From assembly GCA_012960755.1 (NCBI GenBank), contig DUAT01000039.1, positions 81,997-145,996 of the forward strand: a stretch of DNA of 64,000 bases, written 5' to 3'. This DNA is from Gammaproteobacteria bacterium. Its GTDB lineage: Bacteria; Pseudomonadota; Gammaproteobacteria; Pseudomonadales; Azotimanducaceae_A. The translations under genes were made by a program, and so were the position numbers. Shown here in pieces: positions 37,971 to 47,676 of the stretch. Every line of letters begins with the position of its first letter. Positions within the stretch are counted from its first letter, which is position 1. The notes below the pieces were generated by a model. The model was not told the origin of the DNA and searched no databases. It saw only the letters and a list, made by a program, of their open reading frames with translations.

Positions 37971-38403
37971 CTAGACATTCACAATCAGCTCTTCCAATCC
38001 CCTAACGAAGTGGTTGGGTTCCCACTTCGGTATTGCAGACTTCACGGAAAGATTTGGATATTGTTCGAGCAACGTTTCTATTGCCAGACGTGCTTCGAGG
38101 CGAGCGAGTTCGGCGCCAAGGCAAAGATGGATACCATGGCCAAATAAGACGTGACTGATCTTCTTCCGTGTTATGTCAAACTCATCTGGCCGATTGTTTG
38201 CACCAGGGTCACGATTAGCAGCGGCATAACAGATAGTCACTGTTTGATGTTTCTTTATACTCGTGCCGTAAAATTTCATATCTTCCATCGCAATCCGTAT
38301 CAAAAATTGCACCGGTGACTCAAAACGCAGGCTTTCCTCCACCGCATTGGCTATGAATTGAGGTTCTTCCCCGAATTCCGAAGGTAAGTTTCTGCCAGCA
38401 ACC
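37971..38403 (-). pseudogene. Cytochrome P450 remnant (C-terminal heme domain)
   Basis: About 140 residues of the P450 C-terminus in one frame: the ExxR helix region (NAVEESLRFESPVQF), the heme loop FGHGIHLCLGAELARLEA with the cysteine ligand, and the end RGLEELIV. The first ~270 residues are absent: the frame breaks off at about 38.40 kb, exactly where the DUF222-HNH remnant begins on the other strand. It is unrelated in detail to the complete P450 at 39.4 kb, so it is not a duplication of that gene. Confidence 0.8.
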
Positions 38404-38406
38404 TGA

Positions 38407-39336
38407 AATTCTCACGCTCTGCATCCTCAACACCGTACCGCATCACAGGTTGATGACTATTGTCGCCAGCTTCGCAATACCAACCGCTGTCTCTCGACCC
38501 CCGATGCCAATAGACTCCACAAAACCAGATACTTGAGCTGCAGCCACCAGGCTGATGGAGGTTCAACGATTCACATTGAACTACCCAGGGAGCAGGCGGA
38601 CCTGATAATGAAAGCCATTGAGATTGCAGGGATTGAGCTAGATAACAATGAGGATCATGCCCAGTTGAAAGATGATTCGTATTTCGCGAAACAGGCGGAT
38701 GCATTGATGGCCATTGTTCAAAGTTATCTTGGTGGTGGCAGTGATAATGTCACCAGTACCGCAGATCACTATCAGGTGGTGGTTCATGTTGATGAGGCAG
38801 CATTGAGTGACGAAGCCGGAAAGAGTGACTTGCCAGTGGAGTCAGCACGAAGAATTGTTTGTGATAGCAGTGTGATCGCGGTAACAGAAGATGCCAACGG
38901 CGAACCGTTAAATGTCGGACGAAAGCACAGAGTCGTATCACCACCCTTGAAACGGGCTTTGTTATCAAGGGATCGTTGTTGCCGGTTCCCGGGATGTACT
39001 CATGACAAATGGCTGCACGCGCACCATGTGAAGCACTGGGTCGATGGTGGTGAAACCAGCCTGGCAAATACGATGTTAATATGCAGCAAGCATCATCGTT
39101 TACTGCATGAAGGTGAGTTTACGATTCACAAGGACTTCGAGGACAAGTGGTACTTCCGCAACAACACTGGGAAGATCATTCCTGAGGCACCTGCGGTCAA
39201 GGCGATTGATTATGACGATGACGAAATTGACTTTGAAACAGCACTAGCAATTTTACTGAAACAGAAAAATCCGCCACGTGGCGGAACTGAATCAGACACA
39301 CCACTGCAACCTACGGGTGATCACACCGCGCCTTAA
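38407..39336 (+). pseudogene. DUF222/13E12-type HNH endonuclease, N-terminally truncated
   Basis: The frame is open from 38407 (after TGA 38404-38406) to 39336. It carries the DUF222 tail (TPDANRLHKTRYLS... IHIELPREQADL) and an HNH domain: CRFPGCTHDKWLHAHHVKHW, LANTMLICSKHHRLLHEG. The nuclease motif is complete, but the ~150 residues that normally precede it are missing at the shared breakpoint with the P450 remnant. An internal TTG at 38533 or CTG 38419 could start a shortened product, so residual expression is possible. The whole family's role is not settled. Confidence 0.7.
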
Positions 39337-39353
39337 TCGGACTGTTGTATCAT

Positions 39354-40676
39354 CTAACCCGGAATCCTTACCGGTAATTCGCGAATCCCGTGAATAAAGT
39401 GTGAACGCAGGTAGACCGGATCGCCGACGACTTCGATTTTGGGAAATCGTTTTACGATTTCTTCCCAGAGTACGGTGAGTTGCATCTCTCCCAGGCGATT
39501 GCCGACGCAGCGGTGAATGCCGTAGCCAAATGACAGGTGCTTTCTGGGGTTTTCACGGTCGATAATAAACTGGTTGGCATTTTCTATTTCTGTCTCGTCC
39601 CGGTTACCGGAGATATACCACATGACAACCTTATCACCGGCTTTGATCAGCTTGCCGCTCAATTCAACATCCTGCATCGCAGTTCTGCACATATGAGCCA
39701 CCGGGGACTGCCAGCGAATAATCTCCGGCACCATTTTGGGGATGAGTTCCGGCGACTGCATCAGTTTTGCATACTGCTCAGGGTGTTGATGTAGTGCAAG
39801 AACGCCCCCGGTAATTGAGTTACGTGTTGTGTCGTTGCCACCCACAATCAACAGCAGCATGTTGCCAAGGAATTCATTGGGGGTCATATCCTTGGTTGAT
39901 TCACCATGCACCAGGCTGGAAATCAGGTCGTCACCGACTTCTGTTCTCGCCGCTCTTTCCTTCCAGACTGCATCAAAGTACTCGAAACATTTCCATAACT
40001 CCTGGAAACCTTCTGCCGGGGTTTCAAAGAAATCAGGATTGCTAAGGTTCTCCACCGTGTCTGACCAATGAATCAGTTTATGACGGTCTTCCTGGGGCAC
40101 ATCAAAAATCGTAGCCAGCATCTGTCCGGTTAACTCAACTGAAACTTCCCGTACCCAATTGAACTCCTTATTTCTTGGCAGATTGTCAAGAATCGTTCCC
40201 GCCCGCTCCTGGATCAGTGACTTCAGTTCCTGAATACGCTTTGGCGTGAAAGATGGAGTGACAACCATTCGCTGTTCATCATGTTTTGGTGGATCCTGCA
40301 TAATAAACATGGGTAAATAAAAGGGAGAATCTGACGACGGCGCCTCGGTGGGGCGGCCACCCATTCGAATACCACCGTTATCAATGTCCGACGAGAAAAT
40401 CTCGTGGTGAGTATCGATGTACATGATGTCCCTGTAGCTGGTAGCGGACCAGTAGGGACCAAACATACTTTCACTGGTGTAGTGCAGCGGGTCTTCTTTT
40501 CGAAGTCGCTCAAAATAGGGCCAGAACCGGTCGCTCTCGAACAATGAGGGATGTGACGGGTCCAGCTTTTCGAGAGGTATGGAATAGGGATCAACATCCA
40601 CGTCGATCGCCCACTTTGCCTGGGCTTCCTTATTACTCAGCCTTATCTCTTCCTCTTGATTGTCAATTTCAGTCAT
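39354..40676 (-). CDS. Cytochrome P450, CYP153-like alkane hydroxylase
   Basis: A 440-residue P450. The I-helix is LLIVGGNDTTRNSITGG (oxygen-activating Asp-Thr), ExxR is EIIRWQSPVAHMCR, and the heme loop is FGYGIHRCVGNRLGEMQL with Cys ligand near residue 390. The GGNDTTRNSITGG and GIHRCVGNRLGEMQL blocks are what I know from CYP153 terminal alkane/fatty-acid hydroxylases; subfamily assignment is from memory. No ferredoxin or reductase gene is adjacent, so redox partners must be encoded elsewhere. A dyad upstream (40743-40761) may be an operator. Confidence 0.88.
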   Translation of the reverse strand: MTEIDNQEEEIRLSNKEAQAKWAIDVDVDPYSIPLEKLDPSHPSLFESDRFWPYFERLRKEDPLHYTSESMFGPYWSATSYRDIMYIDTHHEIFSSDIDNGGIRMGGRPTEAPSSDSPFYLPMFIMQDPPKHDEQRMVVTPSFTPKRIQELKSLIQERAGTILDNLPRNKEFNWVREVSVELTGQMLATIFDVPQEDRHKLIHWSDTVENLSNPDFFETPAEGFQELWKCFEYFDAVWKERAARTEVGDDLISSLVHGESTKDMTPNEFLGNMLLLIVGGNDTTRNSITGGVLALHQHPEQYAKLMQSPELIPKMVPEIIRWQSPVAHMCRTAMQDVELSGKLIKAGDKVVMWYISGNRDETEIENANQFIIDRENPRKHLSFGYGIHRCVGNRLGEMQLTVLWEEIVKRFPKIEVVGDPVYLRSHFIHGIRELPVRIPG

Positions 40677-40742
40677 ATCTGACTCCTGCTACTGCTATTC
40701 AGTTTCTGTACTGTTTAACTTCGGTACTTGTTTAGGTCTATG

Positions 40743-40761
40743 GTTCTACACATGTTAGAAC
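40743..40761. promoter_or_regulatory. Dyad upstream of the CYP153-like gene
   Basis: The arms GTTCTA (40743-40748) and TAGAAC (40756-40761) are perfect complements with a 7-base centre, about 65 bases before the P450 start. A regulator site is inferred; no regulator gene is adjacent. Confidence 0.35.
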
Positions 40762-40908
40762 AGTAGATCACGCATGACTATATCAGGAGCGAACCAGAAC
40801 TAACCAGAACTGAACCTGCCCCAGTGCATCCTCCACCCAGGTTGACTTCACATCGGCTTTACATAACAGTGTTGGATTTCAAAACAGGTGGGAATAAGCC
40901 GGGGAAAT

Positions 40909-41211
40909 ATGATGAGTCACTACCTTGTAGCCCAGATAGATATCGTTGATCGTGACGAATACAGCAAGTACGAAGCCGGGTTCCTCGATATTTTTTCAAA
41001 ATACGAAGGGAAAATGCTGGCTGTGGATGAGCAACCGAACCTCCTTGAAGGCAATTGGCCTTTCACTCGAACGGTGCTGGTGGAGTTTCCCAGCAGTGAA
41101 GCAGCATTGGACTGGTATCAGTCAGACGAGTATCAAAACCTGGCAAAACACCGATTCGCCAGCAGTAGTGCAAATATCGTCATGTTGAAGAGTCTGGATT
41201 TGCCCCTTTGA
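40909..41211 (+). CDS. DUF1330 domain protein
   Basis: A 100-residue ferredoxin-like dimeric alpha-beta barrel protein: YLVAQIDIVDRDEYSKY, the LLEGNWPFTRTVLVEFPS segment and EALDWYQSDEYQNLAKHR are typical of DUF1330. The function is unknown for the family. ATG 40909 (or 40912) follows a GGGG tract; the in-frame codon at 40888 is less likely. It is 10 bases upstream of the phosphodiesterase gene and probably co-transcribed. Confidence 0.85.
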   Translation: MMSHYLVAQIDIVDRDEYSKYEAGFLDIFSKYEGKMLAVDEQPNLLEGNWPFTRTVLVEFPSSEAALDWYQSDEYQNLAKHRFASSSANIVMLKSLDLPL

Positions 41212-41221
41212 GAGAAGTGCT

Positions 41222-42463
41222 TTGAACAACCATATGGGCCCAGTGCAATTCCTTTTTCGTCGGGCTGTACTGCTAGTACTGATCCTGGCATCCCTCATTC
41301 CAGTAGCCAGCCAGGGGCAGGAACCTATCGTGATTGTGCTGTCCTGGGATGGGATGCGCCATGACTATCCTGACTTCGGCGATTTCCCGGGACTGAAAAG
41401 GGTCGAAGAAGAAGGCATACGGGCACAGTCACTGATTCCGGTCTACCCATCGAGCACATTCCCGGGACACGTATCACTTGCAACCGGAGCGGCCCCGGGT
41501 GTTCACGGTATTCTGGATAACAGTTTCTATGATCGCAAAAAGGGCAGCTACTCCTACGACAGTGATGCAAACTGGATCGACGCTGAACCAGTGTGGATCG
41601 CCGCAGAGCGACAGGGCGTGAAGGCAGCCACCTTCTTCTGGGTCGGCTCGGAAACCGACTGGCACCAACAGGGTACAAGCTATCGTATAGCCCCATTTAA
41701 CGCATCTACACCCGAGAATGAAAAGGTCGACCAGATCATTCAGTGGCTTGACCTTGTGGAAGCGAAACGCCCACGACTTATCATGTCCTATTGGAGCGGC
41801 ACAGACGGCACCGCCCATCGTAAAGGTCCGAATCATCCTGATATCGTTCGAGTGATAAAAGAACAGGATAAACAACTGCAACGTTTGCTCGCCGCAGTTG
41901 ATCAACGCGAACTCTGGCCGCGCACCACACTGATGATTGTCAGTGACCATGGTATGACAGCCGTGTCGCATTCAGTTGAAGTAGAAACTGCTTTGGAAAA
42001 CGCTGGGTTCGATGTTCGGATCGTTGGGGGAGATTCTGTTCAGCATCTGTTTCTTGCTGATATGAAAGACCAGGACCAGGTACTTGAAATATTAAAAAAG
42101 AAGAAACAGATTAAAGTCTACAGGCAATCAGAACTGCCAGAATCATTCCAATTCGTGCATCCAGACCGGATTGGTGACGTTATCGTGACGACCAATCCAC
42201 CATATTCATTACGCCGATCAAACTCACTGTTAAAAAGCACACAGGATCTGATTGCGAACCTGATGGACTGGAACGTGGGCTTACATGGCTACTCACCCAC
42301 GCATCCAGATATGGCGGGAATTTTTCTCGCAATGGGTAACGGGGTTAACAAAAGTAAGCTGGGACCTGTACACCAATTGAATGTCGCGCCAACAATCACT
42401 TCATTGCTGGGGATCGAAGCTCCTCTGGATGCAAAAGCGCCACCCATCTCGCTGACTGATTAG
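41222..42463 (+). CDS. Exported type I phosphodiesterase / nucleotide pyrophosphatase (NPP family)
   Basis: A 413-residue protein with an N-terminal hydrophobic export signal (about residues 12-31) and an alkaline-phosphatase-like fold. Two-metal site residues are visible: Asp43 in SWDGMR, nucleophile Thr79 in PSSTFPGH, Asp/His in GTDGTAHRKGP, DHGM (SDHGM) and His in GLHGYSPTH. Members cleave nucleotide or lipid phosphodiesters outside the cytoplasm. The start is TTG 41222; an alternative ATG 41234 would lose four residues only. It ends 8 bases from the convergent nitrile hydratase accessory gene. Confidence 0.9.
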   Translation: MNNHMGPVQFLFRRAVLLVLILASLIPVASQGQEPIVIVLSWDGMRHDYPDFGDFPGLKRVEEEGIRAQSLIPVYPSSTFPGHVSLATGAAPGVHGILDNSFYDRKKGSYSYDSDANWIDAEPVWIAAERQGVKAATFFWVGSETDWHQQGTSYRIAPFNASTPENEKVDQIIQWLDLVEAKRPRLIMSYWSGTDGTAHRKGPNHPDIVRVIKEQDKQLQRLLAAVDQRELWPRTTLMIVSDHGMTAVSHSVEVETALENAGFDVRIVGGDSVQHLFLADMKDQDQVLEILKKKKQIKVYRQSELPESFQFVHPDRIGDVIVTTNPPYSLRRSNSLLKSTQDLIANLMDWNVGLHGYSPTHPDMAGIFLAMGNGVNKSKLGPVHQLNVAPTITSLLGIEAPLDAKAPPISLTD

Positions 42464-42471
42464 AAACCGAA

Positions 42472-42831
42472 TTAATGATCATGCCCGTGAGGGCGGGCAT
42501 CAAACTCCCGGGTTCGATGCTGGATTTCCTGTTCTGAACAAAGCGCCTTCTGGGCGACGATATCGGTCAATGCCGCTAGAAAATGATCAAAATACTGATA
42601 CTCTTCTGTTTCCGTTGATGACTCATCCGTTTCCGTTGACTCACCCTGCCCGATTCTATGAATCAAACAGGCCCGAAACTCATCCCAGTCAAATTCACCC
42701 TGTTCGCACAACACGCGGGCCATGCCAAACGCCCGGCTCTGCCAGGGTGCTTCAAATATCACTTCACCGTTTGCCATCGGGGGTGCGGCTTTACCTGCAA
42801 GAGGCATTTCTTCCGGATCGGTACTAACCAT
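42472..42831 (-). CDS. Nitrile hydratase accessory (activator) protein
   Basis: A 119-residue protein resembling the N-terminal half of the beta subunit: FEAPWQSRAFGMARVLCEQGEFDWDEFR. This is the small helper (P14K/NhlE-like) that inserts cobalt into cobalt-type nitrile hydratase by exchanging the alpha subunit. It ends with a His/Asp-rich tail (RPHGHDH) that could bind metal. The start overlaps the alpha subunit stop by 8 bases. Beta-alpha-activator order matches known cobalt enzymes. Confidence 0.85.
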   Translation of the reverse strand: MVSTDPEEMPLAGKAAPPMANGEVIFEAPWQSRAFGMARVLCEQGEFDWDEFRACLIHRIGQGESTETDESSTETEEYQYFDHFLAALTDIVAQKALCSEQEIQHRTREFDARPHGHDH

Positions 42832-43417
42832 CGAGATGCGCCACGCCGATCATCGAGTCCCGGGTTACAAGTGCAGCCAAAGCCTCCTGATCCATGTGGT
42901 CAGTATTCGGCGGCTGCATTGGCAACACCATATAACGAACTTCAGCGCTGGAGTCCCACACCCTGATTTCAATTTCTTCGTCCAGCGCCAGGCCCATTTC
43001 CGCCAACAGTTTCCTGGGTTCGCGTACAATTCTTGACCGGTACGCCGGGTCCTTGTACCACCTGGGTGGTAATCCCAAAACGGCCCACGGATAACAGGAA
43101 CAAAGTGTGCATACGACAGCATTGTGAACTGTCGGGGTATTTTCCACGACCACCAGTTTCTGCACCTCGCCACCTTCCAGATCGTAATCCGCAATGGCTG
43201 CAGTACCGTCAGCTAATAATCTCTTTTTGAAGTCACTCTCTTTCCATGCCCGGGCAACGATTCGTGCACCATTTAGCGGACCCACTCTTTCACTGTATCT
43301 GGCGATGACCTCGTCGACATCCTCGGGCTTCAGCAACCCCTTTTCCATCAGTATTGCTTCCAACGCCTCTGCCCTGATCGCCTGGGGTTCTTGTTTGTGA
43401 TCATGATCGTCACTCAC
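42824..43417 (-). CDS. nthA: Nitrile hydratase alpha subunit, cobalt type
   Basis: A 197-residue catalytic subunit that hydrates nitriles to amides. The metal claw is VCTLCSCYPW, with Cys103, Cys106 and Cys108; Thr in CTLC and Tyr after the third Cys mark the non-corrin cobalt type (iron enzymes have CSLC). A GTG start at 43417 with GGAGGA upstream is chosen over a longer in-frame reading from 43489; it overlaps the beta stop by 4 bases (GTGA). Confidence 0.93.
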   Translation of the reverse strand: MSDDHDHKQEPQAIRAEALEAILMEKGLLKPEDVDEVIARYSERVGPLNGARIVARAWKESDFKKRLLADGTAAIADYDLEGGEVQKLVVVENTPTVHNAVVCTLCSCYPWAVLGLPPRWYKDPAYRSRIVREPRKLLAEMGLALDEEIEIRVWDSSAEVRYMVLPMQPPNTDHMDQEALAALVTRDSMIGVAHLDG

Positions 43418-44088
43418 ATCGATTCCTCCATTATGTAGGGTTCGAACAAATCCAGATTGATTTTCACGTTCTCCGCCTCGTCTCCCCAAAGTTCATTACC
43501 GGTAAACTGTACTGTGTACAAATGCTGTGGATCTTCGCCCTGGCCATGTGCGTTGGTATCAGGATAGACCCAACCCTGATGCCAGGTAACTACAGTTCCA
43601 ACTTTATCGCGTGCATAGGCAGGCAATCGGGTATGACCAGGTTTGCCCACCGCACTTGTTCGTACCCGTTGCCCGGTATGAAACAGCGGGTTCGAGACAT
43701 CACGCTGCGAGCCATCATACGCCGGAATTTCCCCTAACGGGTCAGGGTCGGGTCGGGGGCGAGCGGCAACCAGGTCTGTGCTGTCACCCCCTAATTGCTG
43801 AACTTTACGGTTGATCTCATCCTGGGTCACAATGCCTGCTTCAACCAGACCCGTCTCAATACCCCCCAACCAGCGGCCATAGTAACCATGGGTCAAGTAA
43901 GCTTCCGGATCTATGCGTTCAATCAAATGCCTGAAACGGTCGGTGCTGTACCAGGCGCCTGCAATGGACGCGCCACGCAGAAAGGAAAAAACCTTCGCCT
44001 CCCAGAGATTGTGAAAAACAGGTTCATTCGTTTCCCTGACTACAGGTCCGTAGCCGGGTTTACCACCCAGATCGTGAATACCATCCAT
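43414..44088 (-). CDS. nthB: Nitrile hydratase beta subunit
   Basis: A 224-residue structural subunit starting MDGIHDLGGKPGYGPV, with the typical GGIETGLVEAGIVTQDEI helix, PLFHTGQRVRTS and RLPAYARDKVGTVV, ending FTGNELWG and LDLFEPYI. It is the first gene of the beta-alpha-activator operon. No amidase or cobalt transporter gene is next to it in the window. Confidence 0.93.
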   Translation of the reverse strand: MDGIHDLGGKPGYGPVVRETNEPVFHNLWEAKVFSFLRGASIAGAWYSTDRFRHLIERIDPEAYLTHGYYGRWLGGIETGLVEAGIVTQDEINRKVQQLGGDSTDLVAARPRPDPDPLGEIPAYDGSQRDVSNPLFHTGQRVRTSAVGKPGHTRLPAYARDKVGTVVTWHQGWVYPDTNAHGQGEDPQHLYTVQFTGNELWGDEAENVKINLDLFEPYIMEESM

Positions 44089-44179
44089 CTAAGTCAAATC
44101 CCCCTGATCGCGTGCAGGGATTCTACTATTTATTGAATAGATTATCCCAGACCGGTGACAACCTATCTGTGAAGGCTCA

Positions 44180-46021
44180 CTAACTTGCAGAAGGCAACCG
44201 AAACAACGCCGCCTGCTTCGCAACCATATCAACATCAGTGATTGGTACACTGCATCGCGACGGATTACAGATATATAGAGCAGCCTGATCCCTTTGCGGA
44301 TACCTTCCCGGCTTTTCAAAGTGGAGAATTTTACGGGGGTGCCAGATATCGCTGGAAGCATCGAACAGCATTTTAGCATCAGCATCATCCGGGGAGCCCA
44401 CAACGGAGAATTCGACGTACTTCACTGTGACCTTTTCCAGCGCGATGGCCAGCTCCCCAGTGATCTTACCTTCGCGACGGATCATGGCAGGTTCACTGAC
44501 CGCCTGTAGCGTTCGCTCCGCGACTGACTCAAACCTTTCTTCCTTGGTGTAAACATGCAATTCATAAAGAAAGTGAGCCGCCCTGCCATTTTGTTCCAGT
44601 GGTTTTCTCGCGGCAATGGGCAGTCCTTCGTCCCGGGTGCCGAAGAAGCCACCATATTGCTTGTCTTCAAGTAACCGCAACATGGCGTCGGCAGCAACAA
44701 TGGCATGGTTCAACCATTTCACGTCCGCCGTCGCACGGTACAACGCAAGAAATGCCGAACCTGACCAGGCCTGGGTACTCAGATAAGGTCTCACTTCAAC
44801 CAGATTAGGCCTGAGTCGATCATCCTGTGTCACTTGCTTGCTGATGGTGTTCTGGAATAGGTAGCCTTCGGCACCTAATCGCGTATTGACGAGATTGTTG
44901 GCGGATTTCAACGCCAGGTCCAGATACCTCTGCTCAGCAAAAGCTTCATAAGCGCGAACCATCGCTTCAATCATCTTCGCATTTTGGTCTGTGTAGACAA
45001 CGTGGTCGATTGGGGGAATTCCGTATCGGGCTCTCTCATCATGGGAGTTGAGAGACCAATAGGCACGTGCAGTCATACCCTGGGTCAATCCTGGCGGATC
45101 TATTTTCTGATTGGAATAAAAGCCGCCTTCAGGTGACAGGAACCAATCTTCGAAAAAGGTCATCATCTTGCCCATTGCGCGGCGATACTTTTCGTCACCG
45201 GTTATCTCATAGCCATCGGCAAAGGCATTAACAGCGTTTGCCTGAGATGCGATTCTCTTCTCGGGGATGACACCGGCCGGGGATTTATCTCCCGGTTTCT
45301 TCGGATAAACCACCCTAACATACACGCCACCCCACACCGGGTCGATGCCATCGACAAACCGATCCGCCGTTTTTATTGCCAGGGATGTCAATTCCTGGTT
45401 GTCGAACATATGGGCCCGTAAAAATAGATGTTTTAGTCGCGCGCCCGCGCCTTCTGTACCCAGCCCTCGTCTTTGCCAACCACCCCAGGTTTCGTTTAAC
45501 TGCGAATCTATTTGACCTCTTACCTGACTCCTGACCAGGGTGAGTTCTGTTTCCGCCGGTGCACCGGGAGCCGCATAAGGTGATTCGCTGTCTTTGCCAA
45601 GTCTGCCTTCAAGTTGCCTGGTTGTCAGATCATCCAGCAGGGGAGTAAAGTTATCCGGATTCCGGTTACCGGCAATTGCCAGTATCTGCTCCGCCTGGGG
45701 GGTAAGAAACGCTGTCGCAGGCCAGGCCCAGTCAGAATATCTCTCACCAATATCAGGCCGTGCCTCAGAGTCCACCGCAATTGGAATAAAAGATTCGTTG
45801 ATTCGGCGAATCACGGCTTCATCCTGGTAAGTGATATGCTCCATTCGACCACAGGCAGCACAACCTTCCATGCCCACATTCACCAGAATAAGCTTGTTTT
45901 GTTTCGCGGCGGCATCGAAGGCTTCGAGCCCCCAGTCATACCAGTGAATTTCTTCTGCCGCCCTGGCAGAGCCGGCCAGGTTGAAAAACAGGAGCACCAG
46001 CACAAGAAATCGTAATTGCAT
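44180..46021 (-). CDS. Exported DUF255/SPATA20-like thioredoxin-fold protein
   Basis: A 613-residue protein. An N-terminal signal peptide (about residues 1-21, ending GSARA) leads to a DUF255 thioredoxin-like domain with GMEGCAACGRMEH (redox CxxC-type pair) and WAWPATAFLTP. A long alpha-barrel region of the YyaL/SPATA20 kind follows. Cytosolic relatives of this family lack a signal peptide; this one is probably periplasmic. The role may be thiol redox or glycan-like binding, not known. Start ATG 46021 preferred. Confidence 0.8.
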   Translation of the reverse strand: MQLRFLVLVLLFFNLAGSARAAEEIHWYDWGLEAFDAAAKQNKLILVNVGMEGCAACGRMEHITYQDEAVIRRINESFIPIAVDSEARPDIGERYSDWAWPATAFLTPQAEQILAIAGNRNPDNFTPLLDDLTTRQLEGRLGKDSESPYAAPGAPAETELTLVRSQVRGQIDSQLNETWGGWQRRGLGTEGAGARLKHLFLRAHMFDNQELTSLAIKTADRFVDGIDPVWGGVYVRVVYPKKPGDKSPAGVIPEKRIASQANAVNAFADGYEITGDEKYRRAMGKMMTFFEDWFLSPEGGFYSNQKIDPPGLTQGMTARAYWSLNSHDERARYGIPPIDHVVYTDQNAKMIEAMVRAYEAFAEQRYLDLALKSANNLVNTRLGAEGYLFQNTISKQVTQDDRLRPNLVEVRPYLSTQAWSGSAFLALYRATADVKWLNHAIVAADAMLRLLEDKQYGGFFGTRDEGLPIAARKPLEQNGRAAHFLYELHVYTKEERFESVAERTLQAVSEPAMIRREGKITGELAIALEKVTVKYVEFSVVGSPDDADAKMLFDASSDIWHPRKILHFEKPGRYPQRDQAALYICNPSRCSVPITDVDMVAKQAALFRLPSAS

Positions 46022-46173
46022 TTTGACCACCAGATTAACCAGGACAGTTAATCTGACCGGTAAAAGAAGCGGAAGTTTACATCAGCCTGGAGGCTCGGGG
46101 TATTTCGAATAACAATTTCGAGTGACAATGGGTATGAAGATTGCGCTTGAAAACAGGAATCATCAAAGGAAAA

Positions 46174-47676
46174 TCAGGCTTTATCAGCTTTAAAGTCCTG
46201 TTTTTTTACCTGCTTGCCACCATCGTAGCTTTCCAGGCGGACATCAAACTGCCACAGGCGGTTCAGGTGCTTCATGACCTCATTGGACTCATCGTGTAGT
46301 CTGATGCTGTCTTGCAGGGTGTGTCGAAGCGTCAGGGACCGGTCGCCTTTCAGATCGACGTGCTGAATCTGGATGTTGGGTTCCCTGGCACTGAGATTGT
46401 ACTGCTTCGATAACAGGCCCCGCAGGGCGATGTAACCACCTTCATCATGAATCGCTGATATCTCAAGTTCGGACTGGTGCTCATCATCCAGGACATTAAA
46501 CAGCCTTAAATCACGCATCACTTTTGGCGACAGGAACTGCTGGATAAAACTTTCATCCTTGAAGTTAGCCATGGCAAACTTTATCGTCTTCAGCCAGTCA
46601 GACCCTGCAAAATCCGGGAAAAATGTCCTGTCTTCATCAGTTGGCGCCTCGCAGATGCGCCGTATGTCCTGCATCATTGCAAAGCCAAGTGTGTAGACAT
46701 TGACACCGTTATAGTGGGGGCTGTCGAAATCGGGCTGGTAGATTACTGACGTGTGTGTCTGCAGAAACTCCATCATAAACCCGTCTGATACGCGACCCTG
46801 GTTGTACAGGCTATTACTCAATGTATAGTGCCAGAAGGTTGCCCATCCTTCGTTCATGACCTGGGTCTGTTTTTGGGGGTAGAAATACTGGGAAACTTTT
46901 CTAACGATCCGCACGATTTCCCTTTCCCAGGGCTCCAGCGTCGGTGCGTGTTTTTCAATAAAGTAAAGCAGATTTTCTTCCGGTTCAGCGGGGAAACATG
47001 CCTCGCTTTCCTCAAGTTTTTTTCCAGCCCCTGGGATCGTCCGCCATAAATCATTTACCTGCTGCTGCCGATGCACCTCTCTTTGTTCCTGGGCAATTCT
47101 CTCCTCTTCGACAGAGATGGGATAGGGGCGTTTGTAACGATCGACACCATAGTTCATCAGTGCATGACACGAGTCGAGTAATTTTTCCACCGTCTCGACA
47201 CCATACCGTTCTTCGCATTTTTGAACATAGTTCTTGGCGAACAACAGATAGTCAATGATGGAGTCCGCGTCAGTCCAGGTTTGAAAAAGATAGTTGCCCT
47301 TGAAAAATGAATTGTGGCCATAACAGGCGTGTGCAATGACCAGCGCCTGCATCGTCATGGTGTTCTCTTCCATCAAATATGAAATACACGGATTGGAATT
47401 AATCACGATTTCATAAGCCAGTCCCATCGCCCCGCGCTTGTAGTTCTGTTCCACACTGAGAAACTGCTTGCCGTAAGACCAGTGGCTATAGCCTAAAGGC
47501 ATGCCCACCGACGCATAGGCATCCATCATCTGTTCAGAACGAATCACTTCGATCTGGTTGGGGTAGGTGTCAAGACCATAGCTGTCAGCGATTTCACCAA
47601 TGACCTGCTCATATTCTTCGATCAACTCGAATGTCCACTCACTGGAATCAGAAATATAGTTCTTCTTAACGCTCAT
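46174..47676 (-). CDS. SpoVR family protein
   Basis: A 500-residue protein: [21 protein letters not shown], the conserved [30 protein letters not shown] and [12 protein letters not shown] blocks, with many His/Glu residues suggestive of metal binding. It is the last gene of the prkA-yeaH-spoVR operon and overlaps the yeaH-like stop by 4 bases. Family members accompany PrkA in stress and stationary-phase responses; the activity is not established. Confidence 0.93.
   Translation of the reverse strand: MSVKKNYISDSSEWTFELIEEYEQVIGEIADSYGLDTYPNQIEVIRSEQMMDAYASVGMPLGYSHWSYGKQFLSVEQNYKRGAMGLAYEIVINSNPCISYLMEENTMTMQALVIAHACYGHNSFFKGNYLFQTWTDADSIIDYLLFAKNYVQKCEERYGVETVEKLLDSCHALMNYGVDRYKRPYPISVEEERIAQEQREVHRQQQVNDLWRTIPGAGKKLEESEACFPAEPEENLLYFIEKHAPTLEPWEREIVRIVRKVSQYFYPQKQTQVMNEGWATFWHYTLSNSLYNQGRVSDGFMMEFLQTHTSVIYQPDFDSPHYNGVNVYTLGFAMMQDIRRICEAPTDEDRTFFPDFAGSDWLKTIKFAMANFKDESFIQQFLSPKVMRDLRLFNVLDDEHQSELEISAIHDEGGYIALRGLLSKQYNLSAREPNIQIQHVDLKGDRSLTLRHTLQDSIRLHDESNEVMKHLNRLWQFDVRLESYDGGKQVKKQDFKADKA

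Noticed and set aside
38351..38704. Minus-strand frame of 117 residues at the P450/HNH join
   Set aside because: It covers antisense of the HNH remnant and is out of frame with the P450 remnant; low complexity and no family.
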